DNA of 64,000 nt from Glaciimonas sp. PCH181 (lineage in GTDB: Bacteria > Pseudomonadota > Gammaproteobacteria > Burkholderiales > Burkholderiaceae_D): the NCBI RefSeq assembly GCF_003056055.1, contig NZ_PYFP01000003.1, positions 248,001 through 312,000 of the forward strand, written 5' to 3'. Below the pieces are notes generated by a model. It did no database searches and was not told the DNA's origin. It saw only the letters and a list, made by a program, of their open reading frames with translations. Both the position numbers and the translations under genes were made by a program. Below, piece by piece: positions 28,626 to 38,430 of this stretch (its first letter is position 1; the number at the start of each line of letters is the position of its first letter).

Positions 28626-31600
28626 TTAACGTGTTTGTGATACTACCGGCTGCGCTTCCCGCGATATTCCCAACTCTCCAACCGGAATACTATCGCCAGC
28701 AAACACCAATGGCCCAGTACCACTATAGCGATCCAATAACAAATAAATTACCGGAGTAATGAATAAAGTTATTACCTGCGATACCAGCAAACCACCAACG
28801 ATTGCCACACCCAACGGCTGCCGCAATTCTGCCCCGGCCCCCAACCCCAATGCAATCGGAATCGCGCCCATCAAGGCTGCCAGCGTAGTCATCATGATCG
28901 GGCGGAAACGTAAAATACACGCAGTACGAATCGCTTCTACCGGTGTCATCCCCTGATTACGCTGCGCATCAAGCGCGAAATCGATCATCATAATCGCGTT
29001 TTTCTTGACGATCCCGATCAGCATCAAAATCCCAATCGTCGCAATCAATGTCAACTCAAAACCAAAAATCCGTAACGCCAGTAACGCCCCAATCGCCGCA
29101 GATGGCAAGCCCGCCAAAATCGTCAACGGATGAATATAACTTTCGTATAACACGCCAAGCAAAATATAAATCACCGCCACCGCCAATACCAGCAAAGCTA
29201 CCTGACTACTTTGGGAAGATTGAAATACTGCGGCATCGCCACCGTAACTCGCAATGATGCTAGCGGGTAAATCAAGTTCCGCTTTAATCTGATCGATTTT
29301 TTGACTCGCGTTACCAAGCGGCACGTCGGGTGCCAGATTGAACGAAATCGTTATCGCCTGCAATTGCCCCTGATGATTCACCGAGATAGCCGTTGGTTCA
29401 CGTTTCACCGTCGCGACACTCAGCAACGGCACCAGCGCACCGGTTTTACTGCGGAGGTAAATTTTATTTAGGTCTTCCTCATCCTGGTGACCGGAATTAT
29501 TACTCTGCAAAATGACCTGATAACTATTGCTACTCGTAAAAATAGTAGAGACCTGACGGTCACCATAAGCACTGTAGAGCGCAGTGCGGATGTCATCAAT
29601 CTGCACGCCAGCGTCATTGGCGCGATCGCGATCAATATCAATGCTGGCCTGCAATCCATTCATTTGCGAGTCGCTGGTCACATCGCGAAACATCGTATCG
29701 GCGCGCATTTTTTCTTGTATCCGATCCGCCCAACTGTTCAACTCATCAGCACGCACGCTTTGCAAGGTGTATTGATAGCGACTTTTGCTTGAGCGTCCAC
29801 CCAGACGTAAATTTTGTACTGGCGTCAGATAAGCCGACATACCGGCCACGCCACGCAATTTTCCGCGCAAGCCTTCTAGTACCTGATCCATCGTCTGGCG
29901 GTCCTTGCGCGCCTTTAAACCAATGAACATCGAGCCGCTATTACTGTTGCTGCCGCTGACGCGGGACGTAACGCTCTCGACATTCGGATCTTTTCCAACA
30001 ATTTCAGCAGCGTTACGCACCATGGTAACCATCGCCGGGTACGAGATATCTTGCGGCCCTTCCACTGTCGCGCTGATTTGTCCGATGTCTTCGGTCGGAA
30101 AAAAACCTTTGGGACTAGTCGCGAATAGCACGCCCGTCAACATGAATGTTGCAGCCGCACCGGCCAATATCCAGCGCCGATGATCCAGGCACCAATCAAG
30201 ACCGCGCGTATATGTATTCAAAACAGCATGAAAACCTTGTTCGAATTTCCGGCTTAGCCAGCCATCTTCCACATGATTTTCGTGTTTTAAATAGCGGCTG
30301 CACAGCATAGGCACCAACGTCAACGACACCAGCGCCGAGACCATAATCGCCAGCGAAACGACTGCGGCGAACTCATGAAACATTAAGCCAATCACGCCCG
30401 GCATAAAAAATATCGGAATAAAAACAGCGACTAGCGAGATAGAAATCGACATGATCGTGAAGCCAACTTCCTTCGATCCCTTCAGCGCTGCCGCCATCGG
30501 CTCCATACCCTGCTCGACGTAACGCACAATATTTTCCAGCATCACAATCGCGTCATCCACCACCAAACCGACCGCAATCGTAATCGCCAGCAATGAAATA
30601 TTGTCCAGGCTGTATCCCAGCCACAGCATCAATGCGCAACAGCCAATCAATGAAATAGGTAAAGATAAAACCGGTATCGCAGTGGCCGATAAACGCTTGA
30701 GAAACAAAAAGATAACCATAATCACCAACACCACCGTCAGCACCAATGTGTGCTTGACGTCGGCAATTGCATCTCGAATCGAGACTGATCTGTCGTTCAA
30801 CACATGCACGTTGATCGAGGCTGGCATTTGCGACTTAAATTGCGGTAAAGTCGCTTTTACCGCATCAACGACCGCAACCGTATTCGCATCCGGCTGGCGC
30901 TGGACTGCCAAAATAATAGAAGGCTCGCCATTCACCCAACTGCCGCTCTTGGTAGTTTCGACGCTATCTTCTACATCCGCCACATCCTTCAGGCGCATGC
31001 TGGAGCCATCCTGACTTTTGATCACCAGATTGGAGAATGCTGCGGCGTTAGCGAGTTGTTTATTCGCCTGTATCGTCAAACTTTGACGCGGCCCATCCAA
31101 TACGCCAACCGGACTATTCGCATTGGCCGCTTTGATCGCTGCCGCCAACTCATCCATGGTCATATTACGTGCTGCTAATTGATCGGGTCTTGCCTTCACG
31201 CGCACTGCATAACGACGCTGACCGTAGACGGCCACCTGCGCGACACCAGCAATCGTCGACAGCGATGGCGAGATCAAATTCTCGGCATAGTCATCCAGCT
31301 CAGCTAATGATATGGATGGCGAAGTCAGTCCTAACAAGAGTACCGGCGCATCCGCCGGATTAACTTTGCGATAGGCGGGCAAGGACGTCATTTCGATCGG
31401 CAAATTGCGCTGCGCACGCAATAGCGCGGCTTGCACATCAACGGCTGCTGCGTCGATATCGCGGTCTGAATTAAATTCTAGGGTAATTGAGGTGCTACCG
31501 AGGGTATTGGTGGAGCTGATCGTTGCCAGTCCGGGAATCGTTGAAAACTGCTTTTCTAGCGGCGTGGCGACCGATGCGGCCATGATTTCCGGACTGGCAC

Positions 31601-31757
31601 CCGGCAATGATCCACTAACGTTAATGACGGGGGTGTTGTAACTCGGCAGCGCCGCGATAGGTAATTTGGAATAGGAGAAAATCCCCAAGACCACAATCGC
31701 TACCGATAGCAATACAGTCATGATCGGACGGCGGATACACAGTTCGGAAATATTCAC
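28626..31757 (-). CDS. RND efflux permease, HAE1 family (second system)
   Basis: An inner-membrane RND pump of about 1043 residues. It starts NISELCIRRPIMTVLLSVAI, the typical cytoplasmic start and first helix. The TM4 aspartates are in TIAVGLVVDDAIVMLENIVR; second-half motifs are IGILMLIGIVKKNAIMMIDF and ILRFRPIMMTTLAAL. I used GTG at 31757, which matches the family start; another GTG 14 codons upstream (31799) is possible and neither has a strong ribosome site. The adaptor gene lies 136 bases upstream on the same strand. No outer-membrane factor accompanies this pair; it may use the one at 20402 or another elsewhere. Confidence 0.92.
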   Translation of the reverse strand: MNISELCIRRPIMTVLLSVAIVVLGIFSYSKLPIAALPSYNTPVINVSGSLPGASPEIMAASVATPLEKQFSTIPGLATISSTNTLGSTSITLEFNSDRDIDAAAVDVQAALLRAQRNLPIEMTSLPAYRKVNPADAPVLLLGLTSPSISLAELDDYAENLISPSLSTIAGVAQVAVYGQRRYAVRVKARPDQLAARNMTMDELAAAIKAANANSPVGVLDGPRQSLTIQANKQLANAAAFSNLVIKSQDGSSMRLKDVADVEDSVETTKSGSWVNGEPSIILAVQRQPDANTVAVVDAVKATLPQFKSQMPASINVHVLNDRSVSIRDAIADVKHTLVLTVVLVIMVIFLFLKRLSATAIPVLSLPISLIGCCALMLWLGYSLDNISLLAITIAVGLVVDDAIVMLENIVRYVEQGMEPMAAALKGSKEVGFTIMSISISLVAVFIPIFFMPGVIGLMFHEFAAVVSLAIMVSALVSLTLVPMLCSRYLKHENHVEDGWLSRKFEQGFHAVLNTYTRGLDWCLDHRRWILAGAAATFMLTGVLFATSPKGFFPTEDIGQISATVEGPQDISYPAMVTMVRNAAEIVGKDPNVESVTSRVSGSNSNSGSMFIGLKARKDRQTMDQVLEGLRGKLRGVAGMSAYLTPVQNLRLGGRSSKSRYQYTLQSVRADELNSWADRIQEKMRADTMFRDVTSDSQMNGLQASIDIDRDRANDAGVQIDDIRTALYSAYGDRQVSTIFTSSNSYQVILQSNNSGHQDEEDLNKIYLRSKTGALVPLLSVATVKREPTAISVNHQGQLQAITISFNLAPDVPLGNASQKIDQIKAELDLPASIIASYGGDAAVFQSSQSSQVALLVLAVAVIYILLGVLYESYIHPLTILAGLPSAAIGALLALRIFGFELTLIATIGILMLIGIVKKNAIMMIDFALDAQRNQGMTPVEAIRTACILRFRPIMMTTLAALMGAIPIALGLGAGAELRQPLGVAIVGGLLVSQVITLFITPVIYLLLDRYSGTGPLVFAGDSIPVGELGISREAQPVVSQTR

Positions 31758-31893
31758 GTTATTTTTTCTGCTGATTAGGTCAGGCTCGTCAGGCTGCACG
31801 CACCATGCTGAGTTTGCGCAGTGGCGCGTTTATACGCAATTGCCACTGCACGGCGAAATGAAGGTCAGTGCAAGTCATTGCAAGCCAGCGCCC

Positions 31894-33036
31894 TTAGATG
31901 GCAACTTCCTTGGCAGGGTTAGCTGGTTTTGTCTTGGCCTCTTTTATCGAAGCGCCCGGCCGCAGATTTTGCATTCCCTCAATCACGACGCGGCTACCGA
32001 CTTTCAGCCCGGTCACGACCGCTTGACCGCTAGTCGTTTCCACGACTACCAAGGGCTGCATCGTCACGGTCTCGTCCTGATTCACCAGATACACGAACTT
32101 ATTAGTAGGACCGGTCACGATAGACTGCGCCGGGATCACCACCGCATCGTTAAGCGTTCTGGAAACCAGGCTGATATTTACGTACGTTCCGGGCCACATC
32201 ACGCGTTTGTCATTCTCAAACTGGGCCTTCATACGAATAGTGCCGCTTTGCGTATCGGCAGTATTGTCGATAAAAATCAATTTTCCGACTAATTGCTGCG
32301 TAGGCGACAATTGGACAGCAACAGGGGCATTTCCATCTGGATAACTGGCGCGTATCGACTGTAGTTCTTTTTCCGGCAGCGAAAAACTGACTGCAATCGG
32401 ATCGAGTTGCGATATCGTTACCATTGGCACCCCGCTTGGCTGCGCCAGACTGCCTGGGTGCACACTGATCGCGCCGATACGACCACTAATGCTGGCATTA
32501 ATTTTATTAAAACTCAGCGCAATACTGCTGGACTGGACGACGGCCTGATCGGCTACGACGACACTAAGTAATGAGTTGACCTTGTTTTGTGCGCTATCCA
32601 CCACGGCTTGCGAAACAAATTTTTGCGCGAGTAACTCCTGATTCCGTTTCAAGGCCATTTCAGCATCGACCAGCATGGCTTTGTCGGTTGCCAACTGCGC
32701 CCTCGCCTTATCCACGCCAGAATTATCTGTCCGTGCATCAAGCGTAAATAAGAGTTGATTCGCCTTTACGTCCTGACCTTCCCGCACATGCACCTGCTGC
32801 ACCACGTTTTGAATCTGTGGGCGCACATCCACGGTATTAATAGCAGTAACGTAGCCATTCGCAGAGACGGTAATCGGAACAGTTTTTTGCTCTGCCCGAC
32901 TGGTTCTGACTATTTGGGCGATTTGTTCGTTGATTGAAGCAGATTTGCCAAACTTCCCTCCAAAGCCAAAATAACCGGCCAATCCGAGGATCACAAGGGC
33001 CGCAAAAATAAGAGAATACTTATAGGAAACGCGCAT
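31894..33036 (-). CDS. RND efflux periplasmic adaptor subunit (second system)
   Basis: A membrane-fusion protein of 380 residues. The N-terminal hydrophobic anchor is at about 8-26 (LIFAALVILGLAGYFGFGG). The lipoyl halves appear in VNTVDVRPQIQN-like (INTVDVRPQIQNVVQQV) and INASISGRIGAISVHPGSLA, with a short coiled-coil hairpin between (about 90-150). The barrel domain contains TQSGTIRMKAQFEND and MWPGTYVNISL. The end is rich in Lys/Ala. I used the ATG at 33036, which starts the signal anchor properly; a longer frame adds 21 codons. It is the first gene of the adaptor/permease pair. Confidence 0.92.
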   Translation of the reverse strand: MRVSYKYSLIFAALVILGLAGYFGFGGKFGKSASINEQIAQIVRTSRAEQKTVPITVSANGYVTAINTVDVRPQIQNVVQQVHVREGQDVKANQLLFTLDARTDNSGVDKARAQLATDKAMLVDAEMALKRNQELLAQKFVSQAVVDSAQNKVNSLLSVVVADQAVVQSSSIALSFNKINASISGRIGAISVHPGSLAQPSGVPMVTISQLDPIAVSFSLPEKELQSIRASYPDGNAPVAVQLSPTQQLVGKLIFIDNTADTQSGTIRMKAQFENDKRVMWPGTYVNISLVSRTLNDAVVIPAQSIVTGPTNKFVYLVNQDETVTMQPLVVVETTSGQAVVTGLKVGSRVVIEGMQNLRPGASIKEAKTKPANPAKEVAI

Positions 33037-33360
33037 AGGAAAAATTCTGGAAGCTTTACATGAGGTCGTACGGAAATGTTGACACAAAATATAACGCAAA
33101 ACAGGCAGCGAAATTCCCGGGACAGGAGATTTTTGTCCCTAACCAGCCGAATGATAGACATTATTATTTGAAGCGTGGAGTACACCAGCGAGTATTGACA
33201 ACTTCTCAGTGCTTTTACAATTATTTTTCTGCTAGCTTAAAGCCTGGCTTTTGCTAATAAACGCGCAATAATCTGGCAAGTTCAAGCACTGCTAGAACAA
33301 CATCTATACGCTAAATGGAGAACCGGGGAAGAATAAAGAAAAACTGAGAGAAATTAAAGA
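33037..33360. other. Intergenic region between adaptor gene and ffs
   Basis: No gene is seen. It contains an inverted repeat GGGACA (33119-33124) with TGTCCC (33134-33139) about 85 bases before the adaptor start, possibly an operator. TATATT on the minus strand near 33090 is a possible -10 for the adaptor, without a good -35. T-rich sequence directly after ffs (minus strand, below 33361) may end that RNA. Confidence 0.35.
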
Positions 33361-33456
33361 GGCGAGCCTTGTCTGCGGCACTTGCGGGAAATAGCTGTGG
33401 CTGCTTCGTTCCCGACCTGACCAGATTCACCATGCCACAATGCGCAGGGGCCCGCC
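33361..33456 (-). ncRNA. ffs: Signal recognition particle RNA, small bacterial (4.5S) type
   Basis: The conserved SRP domain IV apex is plain on the minus strand: GGTCAGGTCGGGAACGAAGC followed by AGCCA, with its flanking CTGGTCAGG and GCAAG symmetric loops. The ends GGCGGGCC (33449-33456) and GGCTCGCC (33361-33368) pair over 8 bases with one G-U, giving a hairpin RNA of about 96 nt. TACAAT (33464-33469) stands where a -10 box should be for a start at 33456. It binds Ffh to target nascent membrane proteins. No protein is likely to be made from the frame that overlaps it. Confidence 0.94.
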
Positions 33457-33567
33457 AGCCAGAATTGTACCGCATCAAAGCAAGCCTGACAGCGCTTTTT
33501 TGTATTGCCAGCGCCAGATGGCGAAGAAATGGATCGGAGCTTGACCTCAAGCCCCGATAAAAATTGC

Positions 33568-35052
33568 TTATAACCCTAATTCCTGCCAAATCTGATCCAC
33601 TCTTGTTTTGACCGCATCCGACATCTTTATGGTCGTGCCCCATTCCCGCGTAGTTTCACCCGGCCATTTATTCGTCGCATCGATGCCCATCTTGCTACCC
33701 AGACCGCTCACCGGCGAAGCAAAGTCCAGATAATCTATCGGCGTATTGTCAACCAGCGTAGTGTCACGCAGTGGATCAACCCTTGTCGTAATCGCCCAAA
33801 TGACTTCATTCCAGTCACGAATATTGACATCCTCATCCACCACGATAATAAATTTGGTGTACATAAATTGCCGCAAAAAACTCCACACACCAAACATCAC
33901 TCGCTTGGCATGTCCGGCATAGGCTTTCTTAATTTGCACGACGGCCATGCGATAGCTACAGCCTTCTGGAGGCAAATAGAAATCGATGATTTCTGAAAAC
34001 TGCTTTTGCAATAAAGGGATAAAAACCTCATTCAGCGCCACACCAAGAACAGCCGGTTCATCCGGCGGTTTCCCGGTATAGGTAGAGTGATAAATCGGCG
34101 ATGGGCGCATCGTAATCCGGTCGATGGTAAACACCGGAAAATAATCTTGCTCGTTGTAATAGCCAGTATGGTCGCCAAAGGGACCTTCTAATGCCATCTC
34201 ATAGCCGGAAGGATGATTAGGATCAGGATTAATATGCCCTTCCAGCACAATTTCTGCCGAGGCTGGCACGCGCAATTCACTGCCAATTGCCTTCACCAAC
34301 TCGGTCCGACTGCCGCGCAACAATCCGGCAAATTGATATTCGGACAAACTATCCGGCACCGGCGTCACTGCACCTAATATAGTAGCCGGATCCGCGCCCA
34401 GCGCTACGGCGACCGGATAAGGTTTTCCGCCAGTGGCGATTGCATGCTCACGAAAATCCAGCGCGCCGCCACGATGCGCCAGCCAGCGCATAATGACCTT
34501 ATTGCGAGACAGCACCTGCTGCCTGTAAATGCCAAGGTTCTGACGCTTTTTGTGCGGACCTTTAGTGATCACTAAACCCCAGGTAATCAATGGCGCGACA
34601 TCACCCGGCCAGCAATGCTGAATCGGCAAACGGGCCAGATCGACATCATTGCCTTCCCAGACGATCTCCTGACAAGGTGCCGAACGGCGCTCTTTCGGTG
34701 CCATATCCCACAGCGACTTCACCAACGAACCCAGCCCAAGCAAATCTTTGAAGTCTTTAGGCGGCTCGGGTTCTTTCAAACGCGCCAAAACATGGCCGAT
34801 GCGGCGCAACTCGCTGACGTCGTCGACTCCCATACCCAATGCCACCCGTCTTGGGGTCCCGAAAAGATTGCCCAGAACCGGTATTGTATGGCCCGTTGGC
34901 TTTTGAAATAACAAAGCAGGACCGGCGGCGCGCAGGGTCCGATCGCATATTTCTGTCATCTCCAAATTTGGCGAAACAGGCACAGACACCTGTTTCAACT
35001 CTCCCAACTGTTCTAATTTGACAATAAAATCACGTAAATCTGTATATTTCAT
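33568..35052 (-). CDS. ubiD: 3-octaprenyl-4-hydroxybenzoate carboxy-lyase (prenylated-FMN dependent)
   Basis: UbiD decarboxylase, 494 residues, acting in ubiquinone synthesis with the prenyl-FMN cofactor supplied by UbiX. It begins [19 protein letters not shown]. The cofactor/metal region is visible as [25 protein letters not shown], with the catalytic E-x-x-R-E region in the later segment [20 protein letters not shown] (metal-binding Glu) and [20 protein letters not shown]. Length is normal for the proteobacterial ubiquinone enzyme. It precedes ffs on the same strand; its 5' region backs onto the promoter at 35185. Confidence 0.95.
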   Translation of the reverse strand: MKYTDLRDFIVKLEQLGELKQVSVPVSPNLEMTEICDRTLRAAGPALLFQKPTGHTIPVLGNLFGTPRRVALGMGVDDVSELRRIGHVLARLKEPEPPKDFKDLLGLGSLVKSLWDMAPKERRSAPCQEIVWEGNDVDLARLPIQHCWPGDVAPLITWGLVITKGPHKKRQNLGIYRQQVLSRNKVIMRWLAHRGGALDFREHAIATGGKPYPVAVALGADPATILGAVTPVPDSLSEYQFAGLLRGSRTELVKAIGSELRVPASAEIVLEGHINPDPNHPSGYEMALEGPFGDHTGYYNEQDYFPVFTIDRITMRPSPIYHSTYTGKPPDEPAVLGVALNEVFIPLLQKQFSEIIDFYLPPEGCSYRMAVVQIKKAYAGHAKRVMFGVWSFLRQFMYTKFIIVVDEDVNIRDWNEVIWAITTRVDPLRDTTLVDNTPIDYLDFASPVSGLGSKMGIDATNKWPGETTREWGTTIKMSDAVKTRVDQIWQELGL

Positions 35053-35184
35053 GGGTTTTGAATGTTTCTATTTGTGAAGCCTACAATTTAAGCATTAGAG
35101 CCAAGCCATTGATTTTATTGACTTTTACTTTCTTATCGCCACAATCATTAGACATAAAAGTAATGTAATTTCTTTTTTATAGTG

Positions 35185-35213
35185 TTGACTTGATATAAAC
35201 CGCCCCCTACAAT
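35185..35213 (+). promoter_or_regulatory. Strong sigma-70 promoter for the transglycosylase leader
   Basis: TTGACT (35185-35190), exactly 17 bases, then TACAAT (35208-35213). Transcription should start near 35220, leaving a leader of about 370 bases before the start codon at 35590. Confidence 0.75.
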
Positions 35214-35221
35214 GCGCGGCA

Positions 35222-35450
35222 ACCTTGATGAACCTTGGAAGGGTCAAAAACCCTTTTCCAGGCTCTCAACACCCACGGGATTGGGGTCCCACATGACATT
35301 ATTTTAAGGATGATTTTCAAAAGGCGTCAGCCTTCTCCCCAAAAAATTTGTTTGCAACTGGTCGGCACATTTAATTAAATGTTGAATATTTTCCAGGAGC
35401 CCGTCGCATTAACGACTCATCGGCTCCGAACCACCAGTCGACTGCAAACA
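35222..35450 (+). promoter_or_regulatory. Long structured 5' leader of the transglycosylase gene
   Basis: Several hairpins can be drawn by eye. CCTTGGAAGGGT pairs with ACCCTTTTCCAGG around 35234-35262, and AAGGC (35321-35325) with GCCTT (35330-35334). A closed domain is formed by TGTTTGCA (35349-35356) with TGCAAACA (35443-35450) and CTGGT (35358-35362) with ACCAG (35433-35437). It encloses ACATTT/AAATGT (35367-35382) and GGAGCC/GGCTCC (35396-35401, 35422-35427), the latter capped by GTCG/CGAC (35403-35416). This is a three-way-junction shape as in riboswitches, but I match it to no known family. No ORF with a ribosome site was seen inside. Confidence 0.55.
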
Positions 35451-35589
35451 TCACGACGTTTTGCGCAATGTAAAAATGTAGTAAGCGCCAAGCGATATTG
35501 ATTACGTTGCATGCAGGATATAGCTGTTGTTTTAGCTTTCGTGTCTCTCTGAGGCCACTGTATGCACCGCAACGATCAGGAGGTTCAGT

Positions 35590-36675
35590 TTGTTAGCTCG
35601 TTCAATAAAAGTAGGAACTACTCGGGTCAGAGTCGGCCCTAGTCAGACACCACTAGAAGCACTTAAGCAAATCGGCAATCAATCTGCCCACGCAACATCA
35701 AATGCATTATTGGCTGTACGCGGCACTTTAGGTGATTTCATTAGCAACAGCAGCAATGCTGGAATGGTCGTCCTGATTGTCAGTCTGATTTCCATCATGG
35801 GTGCCACCGCCCTGACCGTTAAACCGGAGTTAGCTGTACAGATCAAAGGATTGCCGATATTTGGCCATCAAGACGCTAATGGCAATACCGCATCAGCAGC
35901 ACCAAATGCTATCGCATCGCGTGAAGCCGTTGATACAGTCGATATGGAAGCCCGCAAAGCCAACAATTTGACCGCAATGGCCGAGGCCATCAATAAGTCT
36001 ACGCAACTTCACACGGATAAAGCGGGCCTCAAAACGGTGCGAGTAGCCGATGCGCATCAACAGCAATGGGTTACCAACTGGCTATCGAAGCGTTATCGCG
36101 TAGCAGGCGATGCAACGAATATGTTTGTTAGCACTGCCTATAAAACTGCGAAAGAAACCAAACTCGACCCGCTGCTTATTTTGGCAGTAATGGCAATCGA
36201 ATCCGGCTTTAACCCATTTGCCGAAAGCCCGGTCGGCGCACAAGGCCTGATGCAGGTAATGTCGAAGATTCATCAAGAAAAGTTTGAAAATTTTGGTGGC
36301 GTGAAGGCCGCGCTCAATCCAGCTGCTAACATCAAAGTCGGCTCGCAAATCCTGAAAGATTACGTGACGCAAGGCGGATCGATTGAAGCAGGTCTGAAAC
36401 GCTATGTCGGCGCGGCTGCATTTGCCACCGATGGCGGTTACGGAAATCGTGTACTTGCTGAATATCGCCGCCTGCAAGATGTCGCTACCGGAAAGAACGT
36501 ACCATCCGGCGGCAGCATGGCTCCAATTGCCGTGCCAAAACAGCGCCAGACACCGGTAGCCACGCAAGCGCCTGTTATTCCTAGCGATGCGATAGTGCCA
36601 GCGGAAGCAGCGATAGGGATGAAAGATCAGCCTCTGCAACAATCAGCCTCGGTTGATCAATTGTCTATTATCTAA
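35590..36675 (+). CDS. Membrane-anchored lytic transglycosylase (SLT domain)
   Basis: A 361-residue peptidoglycan-cleaving enzyme. The start is TTG at 35590, supported by AGGAGG 6 bases upstream. A single hydrophobic helix lies at about 58-77 (GMVVLIVSLISIMGATALTV). The SLT domain covers about 170-295, with the catalytic Glu204 in MAIESGFNPFAESPVGAQGL, then MQVM and NIKVGSQILKDYV. The tail of about 60 residues is Pro/Ala/Gln-rich. It would cut the glycan with formation of 1,6-anhydro-muropeptides at the outer face of the inner membrane. It stands alone, behind a strong promoter and a long foldable leader, which suggests post-transcriptional control. Confidence 0.88.
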   Translation: MLARSIKVGTTRVRVGPSQTPLEALKQIGNQSAHATSNALLAVRGTLGDFISNSSNAGMVVLIVSLISIMGATALTVKPELAVQIKGLPIFGHQDANGNTASAAPNAIASREAVDTVDMEARKANNLTAMAEAINKSTQLHTDKAGLKTVRVADAHQQQWVTNWLSKRYRVAGDATNMFVSTAYKTAKETKLDPLLILAVMAIESGFNPFAESPVGAQGLMQVMSKIHQEKFENFGGVKAALNPAANIKVGSQILKDYVTQGGSIEAGLKRYVGAAAFATDGGYGNRVLAEYRRLQDVATGKNVPSGGSMAPIAVPKQRQTPVATQAPVIPSDAIVPAEAAIGMKDQPLQQSASVDQLSII

Positions 36676-36747
36676 ATCGTTTAAAAATAAAACCGAATAC
36701 ATTTTGAGGTGTATCTGTCTATTTTGATGCGTATCGGTATGAGTAAT

Positions 36748-36775
36748 AAAAAAGGAGCCTGAGGCTCCTTTTTTT
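36748..36775. terminator. Bidirectional terminator between transglycosylase and livF
   Basis: GGAGCC (36754-36759) and GGCTCC (36763-36768) with loop TGA, flanked by A6 and T7. It serves the plus-strand transglycosylase gene and can also end the minus-strand liv transcript. Confidence 0.9.
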
Positions 36776-36877
36776 ATGCTTCTTTAATCCAATCTTGTTC
36801 CGCTAACTCCCTTGTTGCATCAGCCTGAATCAGGTCCAACCCGTTCCAGGCATCACAACAAGGTAAAAGACGCTAGC

Positions 36878-37651
36878 TTAGCCTTCGCCCAGATAAGCCG
36901 CCTTGACCTTCGGATCATTCAACATATCCTTGGCATGACCACTCATCGTCACCAGACCTGAATCCATCACATAACCGCGATGGGCTGCTTCCAGTGCCAG
37001 TTTCGCGTTCTGCTCGACTAGCAAAATCGTGATGCCTTGCGCCGAGACGGTCCGGATCACTTCAAAGATTTTCTCGACCATGATCGGGGATAGCCCCATC
37101 GATGGCTCATCCAGCAACAACAGTTTCGGATGACTCATCAAGGCGCGTGCCATCGCCAGCATCTGCTGCTCACCGCCCGACAGCGTTCCCGCCATCTGCG
37201 CCGCACGTTCTTTCAAACGCGGAAACACGCCAAACCATTTCTCGATATCAGCATCGACACCGGCTTTATCGTCGCGGATATACGCGCCCATCAGTAAATT
37301 CTCATGGATGCTCATACGGGTAAATACCCCGCGCCCTTCCGGCACCATCGCCAGATTTTGCTTGACCAGATCAAACGAACGGCTGCCTTTGATCGCCTCG
37401 CCCATGTAATGCAACGATCCTTCGACCTTACAATTCGGCAATGTGCCGGTGATCGCCTTGAGCGTAGTAGTTTTACCCGCGCCATTGGCCCCGATCAACG
37501 TCACCAATTCGCCCTGATTGACTTCCAGATCAATCCCTTTAACCGCCTGAATCCCCCCGTAGGCAACTTTCAGGCCTTCGATACGTAGAACATTCTCCGC
37601 CTTCACGACGGCTTTTGGTTCTGCTCTTACTTCAGCGTTGAGCTCAGTCAT
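36878..37651 (-). CDS. livF: Branched-chain amino acid ABC transporter, ATP-binding protein LivF
   Basis: An ATPase of 257 residues. The Walker A is LIGANGAGKTTTLKAI, the signature AGTLSGGEQQMLAMARAL, and Walker B LLLLDEPSMGLSP; the switch His is in VEQNAKLALEAAHRGYV by position (Asn/His region reads EQNA as in other LivF). A 20-residue charged N-terminal extension (VRAEPKAVVKAENV) precedes the domain. Its ATG shares one base with the livG stop (TAATG). It is the last gene of livH-livM-livG-livF. Confidence 0.95.
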   Translation of the reverse strand: MTELNAEVRAEPKAVVKAENVLRIEGLKVAYGGIQAVKGIDLEVNQGELVTLIGANGAGKTTTLKAITGTLPNCKVEGSLHYMGEAIKGSRSFDLVKQNLAMVPEGRGVFTRMSIHENLLMGAYIRDDKAGVDADIEKWFGVFPRLKERAAQMAGTLSGGEQQMLAMARALMSHPKLLLLDEPSMGLSPIMVEKIFEVIRTVSAQGITILLVEQNAKLALEAAHRGYVMDSGLVTMSGHAKDMLNDPKVKAAYLGEG

Positions 37652-38421
37652 TAGTGGCCACCTCCCAAGTAAGCTTCAATCACGGCCGGATTCTTCTGGA
37701 TTTCGGCAGGCAAGCCTTCCGCAATCGGTTTGCCATAGTCCAATACCGTCATGCGGTCACACAGGCCCATCATCAATTTGACGTCATGTTCAATCAGCAA
37801 AATGGTTTTTCCTTCATTCTTGATTTTGACCAGCAATTCGCGCAAACCGAGTTTTTCGGTCGCGTTCATCCCCGCTGCCGGCTCATCCAGTGCCAGCAAC
37901 TGCGGCTCCGTCGCCAATGCCCGCGCAATTTCCAGACGGCGTTGATCGCCATACGATAAGTGACGCGCCGTACGCTCCGCAAAACGGGCAATCCCGACAA
38001 AGTCCAGCAGCGCCATCGAACGGGCACGGATGCCCGCTTCCTCGCGCTTGGCAGCAGGATGACGGAACACCGCACCGAAGACACCCTGATGACTACGGAC
38101 ATGACAACCGACCATGACATTCTCCAGCGCGGTCATTTCACCGAACAGACGAATATTCTGGAAAGTACGGGCAATCCCAGCCTTGGCCACTTCATGCGGG
38201 GCTGATGGTGAATACGGCTTACCGGCCAACTCAAACGAACCGGTGTCCGGTTGGTACAAACCGGTAATGACGTTAAAGAAAGTCGTCTTACCCGCACCGT
38301 TTGGACCGATCAGGCCATAAATCTGGCCCTTCAAAATCTTGATACTGACTTCGGACAATGCCTGCAAGCCACCAAACCGCTTATTGACGCCGGAGATCTG
38401 AAGAATAATTTGTGCGCTCAT
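37651..38421 (-). CDS. livG: Branched-chain amino acid ABC transporter, ATP-binding protein LivG
   Basis: An ATPase of 256 residues. The Walker A is GLIGPNGAGKTTFFNVITGL, the signature HLSYGDQRRLEIARAL, Walker B LLALDEPAAGMNATEKL, and switch His in LLIEHDVKLMMGLCDRM. The C-terminal VIEAYLGGG ending is typical of LivG. It is 9 bases behind livM and overlaps livF, so the two ATPases are likely made in equal amounts. It energises import of leucine, isoleucine, valine or a related substrate. Confidence 0.95.
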   Translation of the reverse strand: MSAQIILQISGVNKRFGGLQALSEVSIKILKGQIYGLIGPNGAGKTTFFNVITGLYQPDTGSFELAGKPYSPSAPHEVAKAGIARTFQNIRLFGEMTALENVMVGCHVRSHQGVFGAVFRHPAAKREEAGIRARSMALLDFVGIARFAERTARHLSYGDQRRLEIARALATEPQLLALDEPAAGMNATEKLGLRELLVKIKNEGKTILLIEHDVKLMMGLCDRMTVLDYGKPIAEGLPAEIQKNPAVIEAYLGGGH

Positions 38422-38430
38422 GGTGCCTCC

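Noticed and set aside
33311..33643. 110-codon minus-strand ORF overlapping the end of ubiD
   Set aside because: It runs through the SRP RNA gene and has no family resemblance; the RNA explains the conservation.
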